Part shown: in pieces, positions 50,956 to 61,937 of the stretch
Layout: every line of letters starts with the position of its first letter
How positions within the stretch are numbered: the first letter of the stretch is position 1
Source: Phymorhynchus buccinoides
Lineage: Eukaryota > Mollusca > Gastropoda > Neogastropoda > Raphitomidae
Reading direction: 5' to 3'
Assembly: GCA_017654935.2 (NCBI GenBank)
Contig: CM065704.1
Coordinates: 26,109,928-26,173,927 of the forward strand
DNA: 64,000 nucleotides
Translations under genes and position numbers: made by a program
Notes under the pieces: generated by a model
Told to the model about the DNA's origin: nothing
The model's input: only the letters and a program-made list of their open reading frames with translations
Database searches by the model: none

Positions 50956-51180
50956 GTAAGGGGGCGGAGAGAAAGTTGATTTGTGTGGGTGGTGTGGGTG
51001 AGAGAATTGATGTTCATGTCCATCTTCTTCTTCTTCTTCTTCATGGCACATTAAATGGGTAAGCAGTACGTATGTGTCTGGTTTTCACTGGTCTCCTCGC
51101 TACGTGCGAACAGCCAACGCGTCCCGATTTCGGAGGAGCTCAAATTTAGGAGAAAAATTATTTGGAAGATTTTACTGGGG

Positions 51181-51414
51181 GAAAAAAGGCAGGAGAAGAA
51201 TGGGCCATAAGTCAGAAAGATAGTAGATGATAGGAAAGAAAAAGGGGAAAAGGGAAGAGTCAAAGAGAGTGGCAGATTAGAGGAAAGTACAAGCGCAGAA
51301 CTTCCAGAAGGTGGGTGCACTATTTTTACGAAAGACCCCCCGGTATCCCCCATTGGGGAGAGACTCGTGGAGGGGGGGCGGAGCTGGACGCCCCAGCCCC
51401 CTCCACGAGTCTCT
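51181..51414. other. Palindrome spacer (234 bp) with a small hairpin
   Basis: Non-palindromic DNA between the arms. Inside, GGGGAGAGACTCGTGGAGGG (from 51355) is complementary to CCCTCCACGAGTCTCTCCCC (ending 51418), a 22-bp stem with a 20-base loop that overlaps the right arm's start. The inner arm edges (TTTACTGGGG at 51171-51180 and CCCCAGTAAA at 51415-51424) are exact complements. Confidence 0.85.
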
Positions 51415-51644
51415 CCCCAGTAAAATCTTCCAAATAATTTTTCTCCTAAGATCGAGCTCCTCCGAAATCGGGACGCGTTGGCTGTTCGCACGTAGCGAGG
51501 AGACCAGTGAAAACCAGACACATACGTACCTTACCCATTATTGGCCTGGGAACGCAGAAGATGAAAGAATAAGAAGATGGACATGAACATCAATTCTCTC
51601 ACCCACACCACCCACACAAATCAACTTTCTCTCCGCCCCCTTAC

Positions 51645-51819
51645 CATTTTTGCCGCAGTAGCTGCGGTTGAAGCCGTAGTTGTTGATGCTGCTGATGGCG
51701 TCCAGGCTGGTGCCGTGCCACAGCGTCTTCTCGTTCTCTATGCCCGGGTTCTGCTTCTCCAGGTGGGACTTCTTCGACTTGTACTGCTGGTACAGGGTTC
51801 GGTTCTGCACCCGGTCCAC
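51645..51819 (-). CDS. PARP catalytic exon B with the HGT motif, right-arm copy
   Basis: Inverse copy of 50781-50955 and of identical coding content: V-D-R-V-Q-N-R, L-W-H-G-T-S, G-F-N-R-S-Y. The acceptor (TGAACCCAG above 51819) and donor GTAAGG (below 51645) are kept. It starts in phase 0, matching the GCC|GTGAGT donor of exon A. After it the arm runs only about 230 bases to the axis, so the rest of the catalytic domain is absent. Unless further exons are supplied from elsewhere, a transcript from this copy would lack the Tyr and third catalytic residue. Confidence 0.88.
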
Positions 51820-51834
51820 CTGGGTTCACGCACA

Positions 51835-52330
51835 CACACACGTGCATGAATTAGGGCTTTGCACATTACATGCGGAAACTCATTCACATATCTCATTTAG
51901 GTTCGCACACACACACGTGCATGAATTAGGGCTTTGCACATTGCATGCAGAAACCCATTCACATATCCCATTTGGGTTTGCACATACATGCATGTGCGCA
52001 TACACACACGCACACTTGCATGGATTAGGGCTTTGCACATTACATGCGGAAACCCATTCGCATATCCTATTTGGGTTCGGACATACATGCGCGCGCGCAT
52101 ACACACACACACGTGCATGAATTAGGGCTTTGCACATTACATGCGGAAACCCATTCGCATATCCCATTTGGATTCGCACATACACATGCGCGCGCACACA
52201 CACACGTGCATGAATTAGGGCTTTGCATATTACATGTGGAAACCCATTTGCATATCCCATTTGGGTTCGCACATACACGCACACGCATACACATTTGCAT
52301 GAATTAGGGCTTTGCACATTTGGGGGTGTG
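51835..52330. repeat. Intronic tandem repeat, about 100-bp period (right arm)
   Basis: Inverse of 50256-50775, about five units, bordered on the left by exon B and on the right by a MITE end (GACTTATAATCAGGTGCGCC and TTATAGTCCGGAAAA at about 52329-52364). Confidence 0.88.
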
Positions 52331-52389
52331 ACTTATAATCAGGTGCGCCTTATAGTCCGGAAAACAAGAGACCGCACATGCACACTCAC

Positions 52390-52547
52390 GGCAGTAACAG
52401 TGACGTTCCTGTTGGGGCCAAGAGTTTTCCTGAAATTGGCCTCCACATCTTTGTACTCCTTGTCTGAAGAGGGAAGGGAGACCACCCTGACATGCTCGTC
52501 AGGCCCATGGGGCGTCCAGATGTCAGGCAGAGCCCCGCTGGCGATTT
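52390..52547 (-). CDS. PARP catalytic-domain exon A, right-arm copy, intact
   Basis: 158 bases with acceptor CCAATCGCAG and donor GCC|GTGAGT. Two leading bases join the single G left by the WWE exon to give Glu; the exon ends in phase 0 for exon B. It encodes I-A-S-G-A-L-P-D-I-W-T-P-H-G, then V-V-S-L-P-S-S-D-K-E-Y-K-D-V and F-R-K-T-L-G-P-N-R-N-V-T-V-T-A. The L-P-x-x-W and E-Y-x-x-V-x-x-x-F-x-x-T pattern is the start of the PARP catalytic domain in PARP14-like proteins. Thus WWE, exon A and exon B are collinear and in phase only in this arm. Confidence 0.88.
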
Positions 52548-53039
52548 CTGCGATTGGAGGAGAACGTTGCTACACTGAAAAGGTCTTTGTAACAGGCCCA
52601 AATTGTAATGATAAATTGTCTCTGTCCGTCATCAGTTTTATTTCTGCATTACAAATTGACAGGGAGGAGACAGAGATAGAGAGAGAGAGAAAAGAGAGAG
52701 TGACAGACAAAGAGAGATATAGACAAAATACAGAGAGCAGAAAAACAGCAAAGAAAAACTAGAAATAGCAAATAGACGGGAGAGGTTGGGCACCTACTGT
52801 CTGTCTGTCTGTCTCCCTGTCTCGCTTTTTATCTCTGGCTCTTTGTGTGCATTGTCTTTATTTTTATAGCTGACTTTGTGTGTACATGTGCATGTTTTAC
52901 TGTCTTATCTTGTCTATATGCTTCCTAATGTGATGCATTATTTAATTATCTATGTTTTTATGTATTAACGCATTATAATTCATAACATGTTCATCTTACT
53001 TATACCTAAGTTTTTTATGTGCCTTTCTTGTCCTTGTCT

Positions 53040-53077
53040 CTCTCTCCTCTCTCTCTCTGTCTCTCTCTCTCTCCCCC

Positions 53078-53119
<42 letters not shown>

Positions 53120-53346
53120 GTGTCTCTCTCTGGTCTCTCTCGCCTCTCATCTCTCTTTCTCTCTGTCTCTCTCTCTCTCTCGTCCCCCTCTCTCTACTCT
53201 CTCTGTCTCTGTCTCTCTCTCTCTCTCTCCCCCTCTCTCTACTTTCTCCTCTCCCCCTCTCTCTACTTTCTCTCTGTTTGTCTCTCTCTCTCTCACCCTC
53301 TCTCTTCCCCCTCTCTCTCTATCCCTCTCTCTATATCTTTCTCTCC

Positions 53347-53420
<74 letters not shown>

Positions 53421-53425
53421 GTCCT
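53040..53425. repeat. TC microsatellite (right arm)
   Basis: Long CT repeat with CCCCCTCTCTCTACT interruptions. Mirror of 48955-49480. Confidence 0.95.
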
Positions 53426-53875
53426 GTGAGTGCATGCATGTGAGCTTACGCATCCACTTCTCTGCAGTTTTAGAAACTGTTACTTGGTTATATCAAAGAT
53501 ATTCTAAAAGGGTAAGATGGATTACTTAAAAGCTCGGCGAACCGGGCTGATAGAGTTATCGTTAGAGCGGACATGTACACTATTCACAGTGGAGGCTATC
53601 CAAAAACTCGGACTGGAACTTGAACATAGAATTCAACTGGCCTATCGATGTGCAAAAAAATGTGTCCTGTTTAAAAGGGACATAACCAGTGTTTCTGTCC
53701 TCACTACTCGTATAGGGAAAAGAGACCGGATGTTTATCTTCCCCTGTACAGTCTTTGGTTATATCGAGCTATTGCATTCCACTTCTTACTTATCATATTG
53801 AATAATCGTGGTTTCGTTTTACATGTCATAAAGTTTTATGTGTTGGGTATTATGTTCTTATTGTATATTATGTGT

Positions 53876-54417
53876 TTAACCCTTTAACGCTTGATCAATC
53901 GAACCGAGAATCGATCCTGAGTACCGAGTGAAGGGGAGTAACTCCGAACGTCACACCAAATCTTTTATCTAAAAAAATCACCCAGAATAAAGTCGAACTC
54001 ACTTTTAATTTCAGAAAGATGCATATTGAATAGCAATGATGATATTTTCATTCGAAAGCTAACACAATGTCACACAACAAACCATGAATTAGAAGAAAAA
54101 AATCCGTAATGGCGCTCCGAGTATCGCGCCGAGTCAATACTGCACACGTCACGTGGAAAAAAAAAATAAATTTGGGGTCACTTTGAAAAATCCGTTAAAA
54201 AAGACTAGTGGGTGCTTTCCCTTGCTGTAAGAACCAAAAACGGACCACTGAGAGTCAGGAAAAGGAAGCACTAACTTAGTATATTGCATTGTGGGTAGGG
54301 AGAAAGTGAAAGTGAACGTACTAGACCTGACGTTCAGCGGGCGCAATCGGCGCATACGGGCTGCATGGGTTGACAAAATTCGGGCAGCTTCGGCATTTGT
54401 AGTAGAGAGAGGGTTAA
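53876..54417. mobile_element. TTAA-flanked MITE candidate (right arm)
   Basis: TTAA 53876-53879 then CCCTTTAACGC; the other end is GAGAGAGGG then TTAA 54414-54417. No ORF. Same caveats as the left copy at 47901-48449. Confidence 0.5.
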
Positions 54418-54529
54418 GCCGTGCCACAAATCAATTTCTCACTTTTGAGAAAATAAAGTAGTCTTGAGTCTTGAGTGTGTGTGTGTGTGCGTGCGTACGT
54501 GCGTGTGAGTTTGAGAGACTGGGTGCAAC

Positions 54530-54737
54530 CTTTCAGCTTGTCCTGGCGCAGGACAGCAATGGTGTCTCCGGGGTCCGACTTGGAGTACTCCAGCATGGAG
54601 TCGAAGTCGATGACGTAGACGTTGCCGTCATCGTCCGAGATCTCCACGCTCTTCTTGTCCTTGCTCTTGTAGGCCACCTCGATGATCTGGTTCTCCTTGG
54701 GCTTGTACTCCACCACCTCCGTGCCTTTCGGGGTCAC
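54530..54737 (-). CDS. WWE-domain exon of a PARP14-like gene, right-arm copy
   Basis: Inverse copy of 47575-47782, with acceptor GATCTTCCAG above 54737 and donor GTTGCA below 54530. It encodes the C-terminal part of a WWE domain (V-Y-V-I-D-F-D-S-M). In this arm it splices in phase into exon A at 52547, giving a WWE-PARP order as in PARP14 and related proteins. Confidence 0.78.
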
Positions 54738-54959
54738 CTGGAAGATCGATCGATTCCGTTAAGATCGGTTCATTTTATAAAAAAAATGTATTTAGCCCCG
54801 TAATTTTTTGACTTTCGGACAAAAAATAACCCATTCATTGCCAGAGTAAAACAGGGAAATTATCGATTTTCTTATTATAAAATTCAAAAGAGACCTGTTA
54901 GAGACCTGTGTGAGAGACCTGTGTGAGAAAACGGTCCAGAGATGTATCTTTCCCGACTT

Positions 54960-55965
54960 GTCTACCGTAAATTGCGGACTATAAGCCGCTACTTTTCCCC
55001 TCAACTTTGGCCCATGCGGCTTATAGACTCATGCGGCTTATCTGCAGATTTTGTCCATTCTACATTTATCAGTATGATTACTGTACTTTTCGGCTCATTA
55101 GGCGCTGCTGTGTATAAGGCGAATAGGGCAATTTTCAAGAAAAATCTGAAAAAATTCAAGTAAAAGGCGCCCTCGTTTATAAGGCGATACACACCTCGCA
55201 ACAGAAAGTCGAAGTTTTGAAGCCCGTACACGTCCTGTAAACAATTACCGACCGCCATTTTGTTGTCATAAACGAGAGTTGGCTCCCTTCTCAAATAATC
55301 GAAAGTTCTGTTTTTGCGACTTCCGGTTGAGTGTTTGGCCAATTCTTCGCGAAAACTGGTAGAATTATGGCATTTTAAGCTCTACAACGATGCTTTTTGC
55401 ATCCAATGAAGGGTTATGGCATCTGTTGGACGGTATCTCGGACGATAACAGGGATTTCGAAGCATTTTAACGTGAGTATTCGTCGTATCGGCGACTCGTT
55501 ACCACTTTCGATGTTGTGACTCACAGTAGACTGTACTGAGTACGGCAATCGTTGCCTCTCTTCTCATGATTTTGTTCACTTATAGGGCGCCCTCGTTTAT
55601 TAGGCGCATAGGTCGAAATTGGAGAAAAAAATATCGCCTTATAGTCCGAAAAAAATACGGTAATCTAACTTTCTGGCCACATTCTTCAGCCTATTCTTGA
55701 GCTTCTTTAGACTCAAAACTGGTTTTGGTAATCAATTGATTCAAATCTTATGTTTAAAGTATCTGAGAGCATCAAATACTCATTTTCTGATAGGAGAATT
55801 TGGCCGAGAATTTATATATTTGTGTTGCTTTGTGCACATACAATTTTCTCTGCGGCTTATAAACTGGCGCGGCTTAAATGTGAATAAATACCTAATATTT
55901 TGTCAATTTAAGGGATGCGGCTTATATACAGGTGCGTCTTATAGTCCAGTTTTTACGGTAAACCC
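54960..55965. mobile_element. Nested MITEs with TTATAGTCCG/CGGACTATAAGCCGC motifs (right arm)
   Basis: ACCGTAAATTGCGGACTATA at 54963, GCGGCTTAT words, CGCCTTATAGTCCGAAAAAA then ATACGGTAAT at 55633-55663, and CGTCTTATAGTCCAGTTTTT then ACGGTAAAC at 55934-55964. At least two elements are nested or adjacent. Mirror of 46310-47335. Confidence 0.72.
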
Positions 55966-56409
55966 AAAACCATAATTCCAGGGCTATGGCATCAAAAGTT
56001 ATGACATCATCAATGACAGCAAACATGGGTAAACATGGGACGGGGCGGGGCAGGGGTTAAGAAAACAAAAAGAGAGAAAAATCATCAAACGTAAAAGAGA
56101 ACTGTGAAGTCAATCTGGGAAAACTGTCTGGAACCACTCCTGACTATTTAGAAGCAAAATAGAAAGACAAAAATCCCAGAGTTATTCCCTTTCATCTGGT
56201 TTAAATGTTTTATTTTCCAAATCAACATGAACAACAACTATGACATAACTGAAGCAACAACAAGCAGAGCTTATGGCGTGCTCAGTTCAAAACGAATTAC
56301 ACAGTATAAACATTGGCGGAATACATTTTTGAAAAGAAAGTCACAACAAACCAAATGAACAATGGACATAGCAATAGACAAAAGAAGTAAAATCGACAAA
56401 ACAATGATA

Positions 56410-56624
<215 letters not shown>

Positions 56625-57006
56625 CACCTCACACCACTCTGCAGACCAGAACTCCAACCCCACGTCGCAATAAAACGAAATAGGACACGATGATGACATT
56701 AGGATTACATGAAATGACGCCAAGATGAAAACAGAGATACACCAAAACTAACTGAGTTAAAATATTAGGTGAGAACATGAACTGGTAAGGATGCAAGAGC
56801 TGGAAAGGAACCCTTTCATGTGATGACATCATCAGTGACATCATCAAGCCAGTATGTTATACGTTATACGGCAGTCAAAGGGTTAATGTCTGTTCACCAT
56901 TGATGATGATATTACACTGATCGAGCATACAAAGAAAGATTAGGATTTGAGACGGACTGTAGATCTATAACAGATTATTGTGAAAACAAGGAAAGGTTTT
57001 ATACAA

Positions 57007-57878
57007 CAGGGTTCGTACAGATCTGTGTAAAAAAAAAATTCCAGGACTTTTCCAGGAACAGTTTACTAAATTTCAAGGACTCAATCTGGCATACTGGTCA
57101 ATGTCGGTTTCGTTCCCGCCTGAGTTGCTTGTGCTTCTGGCCTTGACAATGGCTTTTTAAAGCACTCTCGCCCATGCTGGCGATGTCAAAGTTCTTTTTG
57201 CATACTGTGCACTTAGCTTTCAATTTTGAACCATGTGTTGACTACTTTCTCCATTCTTCTTCTTCTTCGCTGTGCGTGGCCACAATCAACTCTTTAATTA
57301 TTTTGCCACGGAACCGTTCTTCCATTTTACCGGAAGACGGAAGTACGGCAAAGGGAAGTAACTTCAGCGGCAGACAACTCGCGCAAATGTCGTCTGCTAT
57401 GATCGTGATATCGGTATGACCTTGAAATGTGGTTTTTTTCATTTGAATTTAGTTTTAACTTTCAATATTTTTTGTGGAGGACAGATTTTGACTTTGATGG
57501 ATTGAGATTAAGGACATGGTCAGACAATTTTTAAAATTCCAGGACTTTTCCAGGAGATTTGGGGCCTTTGCTGTTTTTCAAGCACTTTTCAAGCCCTGGA
57601 AAAGGCCATGTCAATTTCCCAGGACTTTTCAAGGACCTTGTATGAACTGAGCGAAAATGGTGTTTTACGTCCTCTTGGTCTGAATCAGACACATACGGGA
57701 CATTTGTAAATACAAATATGGTGGGAACAATACTGGAGGCAATGCCCGGAGGCAGTACGAAACCAGTAAAGTCCCGATTTTTTTATAATTAATACAGATA
57801 GGTGTAGCGGTGACCACGCCTCGGTTAAACCTCATCGGCTATGGCACCGCCACAAGTGTGTCCCTTGTATGAACCCTG
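57007..57878. mobile_element. hAT-like element with CAGGGTTCRTACA termini (right arm)
   Basis: CAGGGTTCGTACAGATC at 57007 and CTTGTATGAACCCTG ending at 57878. Inverse copy of 44347-45264, about 45 bases shorter. Confidence 0.6.
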
Positions 57879-58139
57879 GGTTTAGGTGGCTTTTATTAGG
57901 GCAACTGTGACAGATAAGAATGAAACAGAAGTTGTGCATTGAAAGAAATCGTGTTTCTAAACCAATATTTGTTACTTATGGGCCCCCCCCCCCAAAAAAA
58001 AAAGCTCCGGGTAAAAAAACCTACAAATGCGAGCAACGCGAAACAATTACCAAAACAAAGACAAATTAATCGACTGTCGCTGAAAATGAAAAACCATATA
58101 AGATTTGTTTTCATGGATCTTGTAATTATGGCATTAACA

Positions 58140-61100
58140 CATTCGTGAAGCGTGCATAGTAGAGAATGGGTTAAAAAGAACTGGAATGACAGAGAGTGTG
58201 AAGTGTGCATAGTAGAGAATGGGTTAAAAAGAACTGGAATGACAGAGAGTGTGAAGTGTGCATAGTAGAGAATGGGTTAAAAAGAATTGGAATGACAGAG
58301 AGTGTGAAGTGTGCATAGTAGAGAATGGGTTAAAAAGAACTGGAATGACACAGAGTGTGAAGTGTGCATAGTAGAGAATGGGTTAAAAAGAACTGGAATG
58401 ACACAGAGTGTGAAGTGTGCATGGTAGAGAATGGGTTAAAAAGAACTGAAATGACACAGAGTGTGAAGTGTGCATAGTAGAGAATGGGTTAAAAAGAACT
58501 GGAATGACACAGAGTGTGAAGTGTGCATAGTAGAGAATGGGTTAAAAAGAACTGGAATGACAGAGAGTGTGAAGTGTGCATAGTAGAGAATGGGTTAAAA
58601 AGAATTGGAATGACACAGAGTGTGAAGTGTGCATAGTAGAGAATGGGTTAAAAAGAACTGGAATGACACAGAGTGTGAAGTGTGCATGGTAGAGAATGGG
58701 TTAAAAAGAACTGGAATGACAGAGAGTGTGAAGTGTGCATAGTAGAGAATGGGTTAAAAAGAACTGGAATGACAGAGAGTGTGAAGTGTGCATAGTAGAG
58801 AATGGGTTAAAAAGAACTGGAATGACACAGAGTGTGAAGTGTGCATAGTAGAGAATGGGTTAAAAAGAACTGGAATGACACAGAGTGTGAAGTGTGCATA
58901 GTAGAGAATGGGTTAAAAAGAATTGGAATGACAGAGAGTGTGAAGTGTGCATAGTAGAGAATGGGTTAAAAAGAACTGGAATGACAGAGAGTGTGAAGTG
59001 TGCATAGTAGAGAATGGGTTAAAAAGAACTGTGAATGACAGAGAGTGTGAAGTGTGCATAGTAGAGAATGGGTTAAAAAGAACTGGAATGACAGAGAGTG
59101 TGAAGTGTGCATAGTAGAGAATGGGTTAAAAAGAACTGGAATGACAGAGAGTGTGAAGTGTGCATAGTAGAGAATGGGTTAAAAAGAACTGGAATGACAC
59201 AGAGTGTGAAGTGTGCATAGTAGAGAATGGGTTAAAAAGAACTGGAATGACACAGAGTGTGAAGTGTGCATAGTAGAGAATGGGTTAAAAAGAACTGGAA
59301 TGACAGAGAGTGTGAAGTGTGCATAGTAGAGAATGGGTTAAAAAGAATTGGAATGACAGAGAGTGTGAAGTGTGCATAGTAGAGAATGGGTTAAAAAGAA
59401 TTGGAATGACACAGAGTGTGAAGTGTGCATAGTAGAGAATGGGTTAAAAAGAACTGAAATGACACAGAGTGTGAAGTGTGCATAGTAGAGAATGGGTTAA
59501 AAAGAACTGGAATGACACAGAGTGTGAAGTGTGCATAGTAGAGAATGGGTTAAAAAGAACTGGAATGACACAGAGTGTGAAGTGTGCATAGTAGAGAATG
59601 GGTTAAAAAGAACTGGAATGACACAGAGTGTGAAGTGTGCATAGTAGAGAATGGGTTAAAAAGAACTGGAATGACACAGAGTGTGAAGTGTGCATAGTAG
59701 AGAATGGGTTAAAAAGAACTGAAATGACACAGAGTGTGAAGTGTGCATAGTAGAGAATGGGTTAAAAAGAACTGGAATGACACAGAGTGTGAAGTGTGCA
59801 TAGTAGAGAATGGGTTAAAAAGAACTGGAATGACAGAGAGTGTGAAGTGTGCATAGTAGAGAATGGGTTAAAAAGAACTGAAATGACACAGAGTGTGAAG
59901 TGTGCATGGTAGAGAATGGGTTAAAAAGAACTGGAATGACACAGAGTGTGAAGTGTGCATGGTAGAGAATGGGTTAAAAAGAACTGGAATGACACAGTTC
60001 ATGAAGTGTGCATAGTAGAGAATGGGTTAAAAAGAACTGGAATGACACAGAGTGTGAAGTGTGCATAGTAGAGAATGGGTTAAAAAGAACTGAAATGACA
60101 CAGAGTGTGAAGTGTGCATGGTAGAGAATGGGTTAAAAAGAACTGAAATGACACAGTTCATGAAGTGTGCATAGTAGAGAATGGGTTAAAAAGAACTGAA
60201 ATGACACAGAGTGTGAAGTGTGCATGGTAGAGAATGGGTTAAAAAGAACTGGAATGACACAGAGTGTGAAGTGTGCATGGTAGAGAATGGGTTAAAAAGA
60301 ACTGAAAGGACACAGAGTGTGAAGTGTGCATGGTAGAGAATGGGTTAAAAAGAACTGGAATGACACAGAGTGTGAAGTGTGCATAGTAGAGAATGGGTTA
60401 AAAAGAACTGGAATGACACAGAGTGTGAAGTGTGCATAGTAGAGAATGGGTTAAAAAGAACTGGAATGACAGAGAGTGTGAAGTGTGCATAGTAGAGAAT
60501 GGGTTAAAAAGAACTGAAATGACACAGAGTGTGAAGTGTGCATGGTAGAGAATGGGTTAAAAAGAACTGAAATGACACAGTGCATGAAGTGTGCATGGTA
60601 GAGAATGGGTTAAAAAGAACTGAAATGACACAGAGTGTGAAGTGTGCATAGTAGAGAATGGGTTAAAAAGAACTGAAAGGACACAGAGTGTGAAGTGTGC
60701 ATGGTAGAGAATGGGTTAAAAAGAACTGGAATGACACAGAGTGTGAAGTGTGCATAGTAGAGAATGGGTTAAAAAGAACTGGAATGACACAGAGTGTGAA
60801 GTGTGCATAGTAGAGAATGGGTTAAAAAGAACTGGAATGACAGAGAGTGTGAAGTGTGCATAGTAGAGAATGGGTTAAAAAGAACTGGAATGACACAGAG
60901 TGTGAAGTGTGCATGGTAGAGAATGGGTTAAAAAGAACTGGAATGACACAGAGTGTGAAGTGTGCATAGTAGAGAATGGGTTAAAAAGAACTGGAATGAC
61001 ACAGAGTGTGAAGTGTGCATAGTAGAGAATGGGTTAAAAAGAATTGGAATGACACAGAGTGTGAAGTGTGCATAGTAGAGAATGGGTTAAAAAGAACTGA

Positions 61101-61540
61101 AAGGACACAGAGTGTGAAGTGTGCATAGTAGAGAATGGGTTAAAAAGAACTGGAATGACACAGAGTGTGAAGTGTGCAAGGTAGAGAATGGGTTAAAAAG
61201 AACTGGAATGACACAGTGCATGAAGTGTGCATAGTAGAGAATGGGTTAAAAAGAACTGAAATGACAGTTCATGAAGTGTGCATAGTAGAGAATGGGTTAA
61301 AAAGAACTGGAATGACAGTTCATGAAGTGTGCATAGTAGAGAATGGGTTAAAAAGAACTGGAATGACACAGAGTGTGAAGTGTGCATAGTAGAGAATGGG
61401 TTAAAAAGAACTGAAATGACACAGTGTGTGAAGTATGCATAGTAGAGAATGGGTTAAAAAGAACTGGAATGACAGAGAGTGTGAAGTGTGCATAGTAGAG
61501 AATGAATGGGTTAAAAAGAACTGGAATGACAGAGTAGTGG
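58140..61540. repeat. 53-bp minisatellite, right-arm array (about 64 units)
   Basis: The unit is AGTGTGAAGTGTGCATAGTA, GAGAATGGGTTAAAAAGAAC, TGGAATGACAGAG, exactly 53 bases (GCAT spacing at 58154, 58207 and 58260). Variants alternate ACAGAG/ACACAG, CATAG/CATGG and CTGG/CTGA/TTGG. A rarer variant (AGTTCATGAAG or AGTGCATGAAG) appears near 59998, 60150, 60585, 61215, 61265 and 61318. GGGTTAA occurs once per unit. The last unit has the extra ATGA seen in the left array. Confidence 0.97.
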
Positions 61541-61937
61541 CATGGGTGAAAGTAGATCTGGCACGCTCCTGAAACCAGGATTGAAAAGGCTGATAGAAAT
61601 CGTCTTCAGCATTGGCCATCTTGAAACCAGTCTTATGAAACCAAACATTTCTGCTAAAATTGATGGAAGAATTTAACTTTTTAAGCCCCGATGCGCCTAA
61701 TTCCGCCTATGGCGCTGCCTCCCGTCTTCCTCCAAACCGCCTGATTCCGACTGTCTAACACCTACTACGTTTGGTTCGTTATTGTGTGGTCGCGTAGCAG
61801 TAAAAAGACGAAAGCTGAATCGCCCTTCCGGCCGCGTGCTTTCAGCCAGTCAGCGCCATATTTTCTTTGATTTCTAAGGGATTTTTGTGCCGTTTTTTTT
61901 GATTTTTTCGACTCGGTGACTGATTGTTGAACTCGCC

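Larger units (their letters stand above)
39011..51180. repeat. Left arm of a giant palindrome
   Basis: The reverse complement of 39011-51180 reappears at 51415-64000 in the same order: transposase, 53-bp satellite, hAT-like element, TC tract, MITE block, WWE exon, TTAA MITE, PARP exons, intronic repeat. Paired positions sum to 103011 at the outer edge, 103009 at the transposase starts, 102225-102271 at the hAT-like element, 102312 at the WWE exon, 102600 at the HGT exon and 102595 at the inner edge. The changes are explained by array length and small indels. This arm has more indels than the right. Confidence 0.95.
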
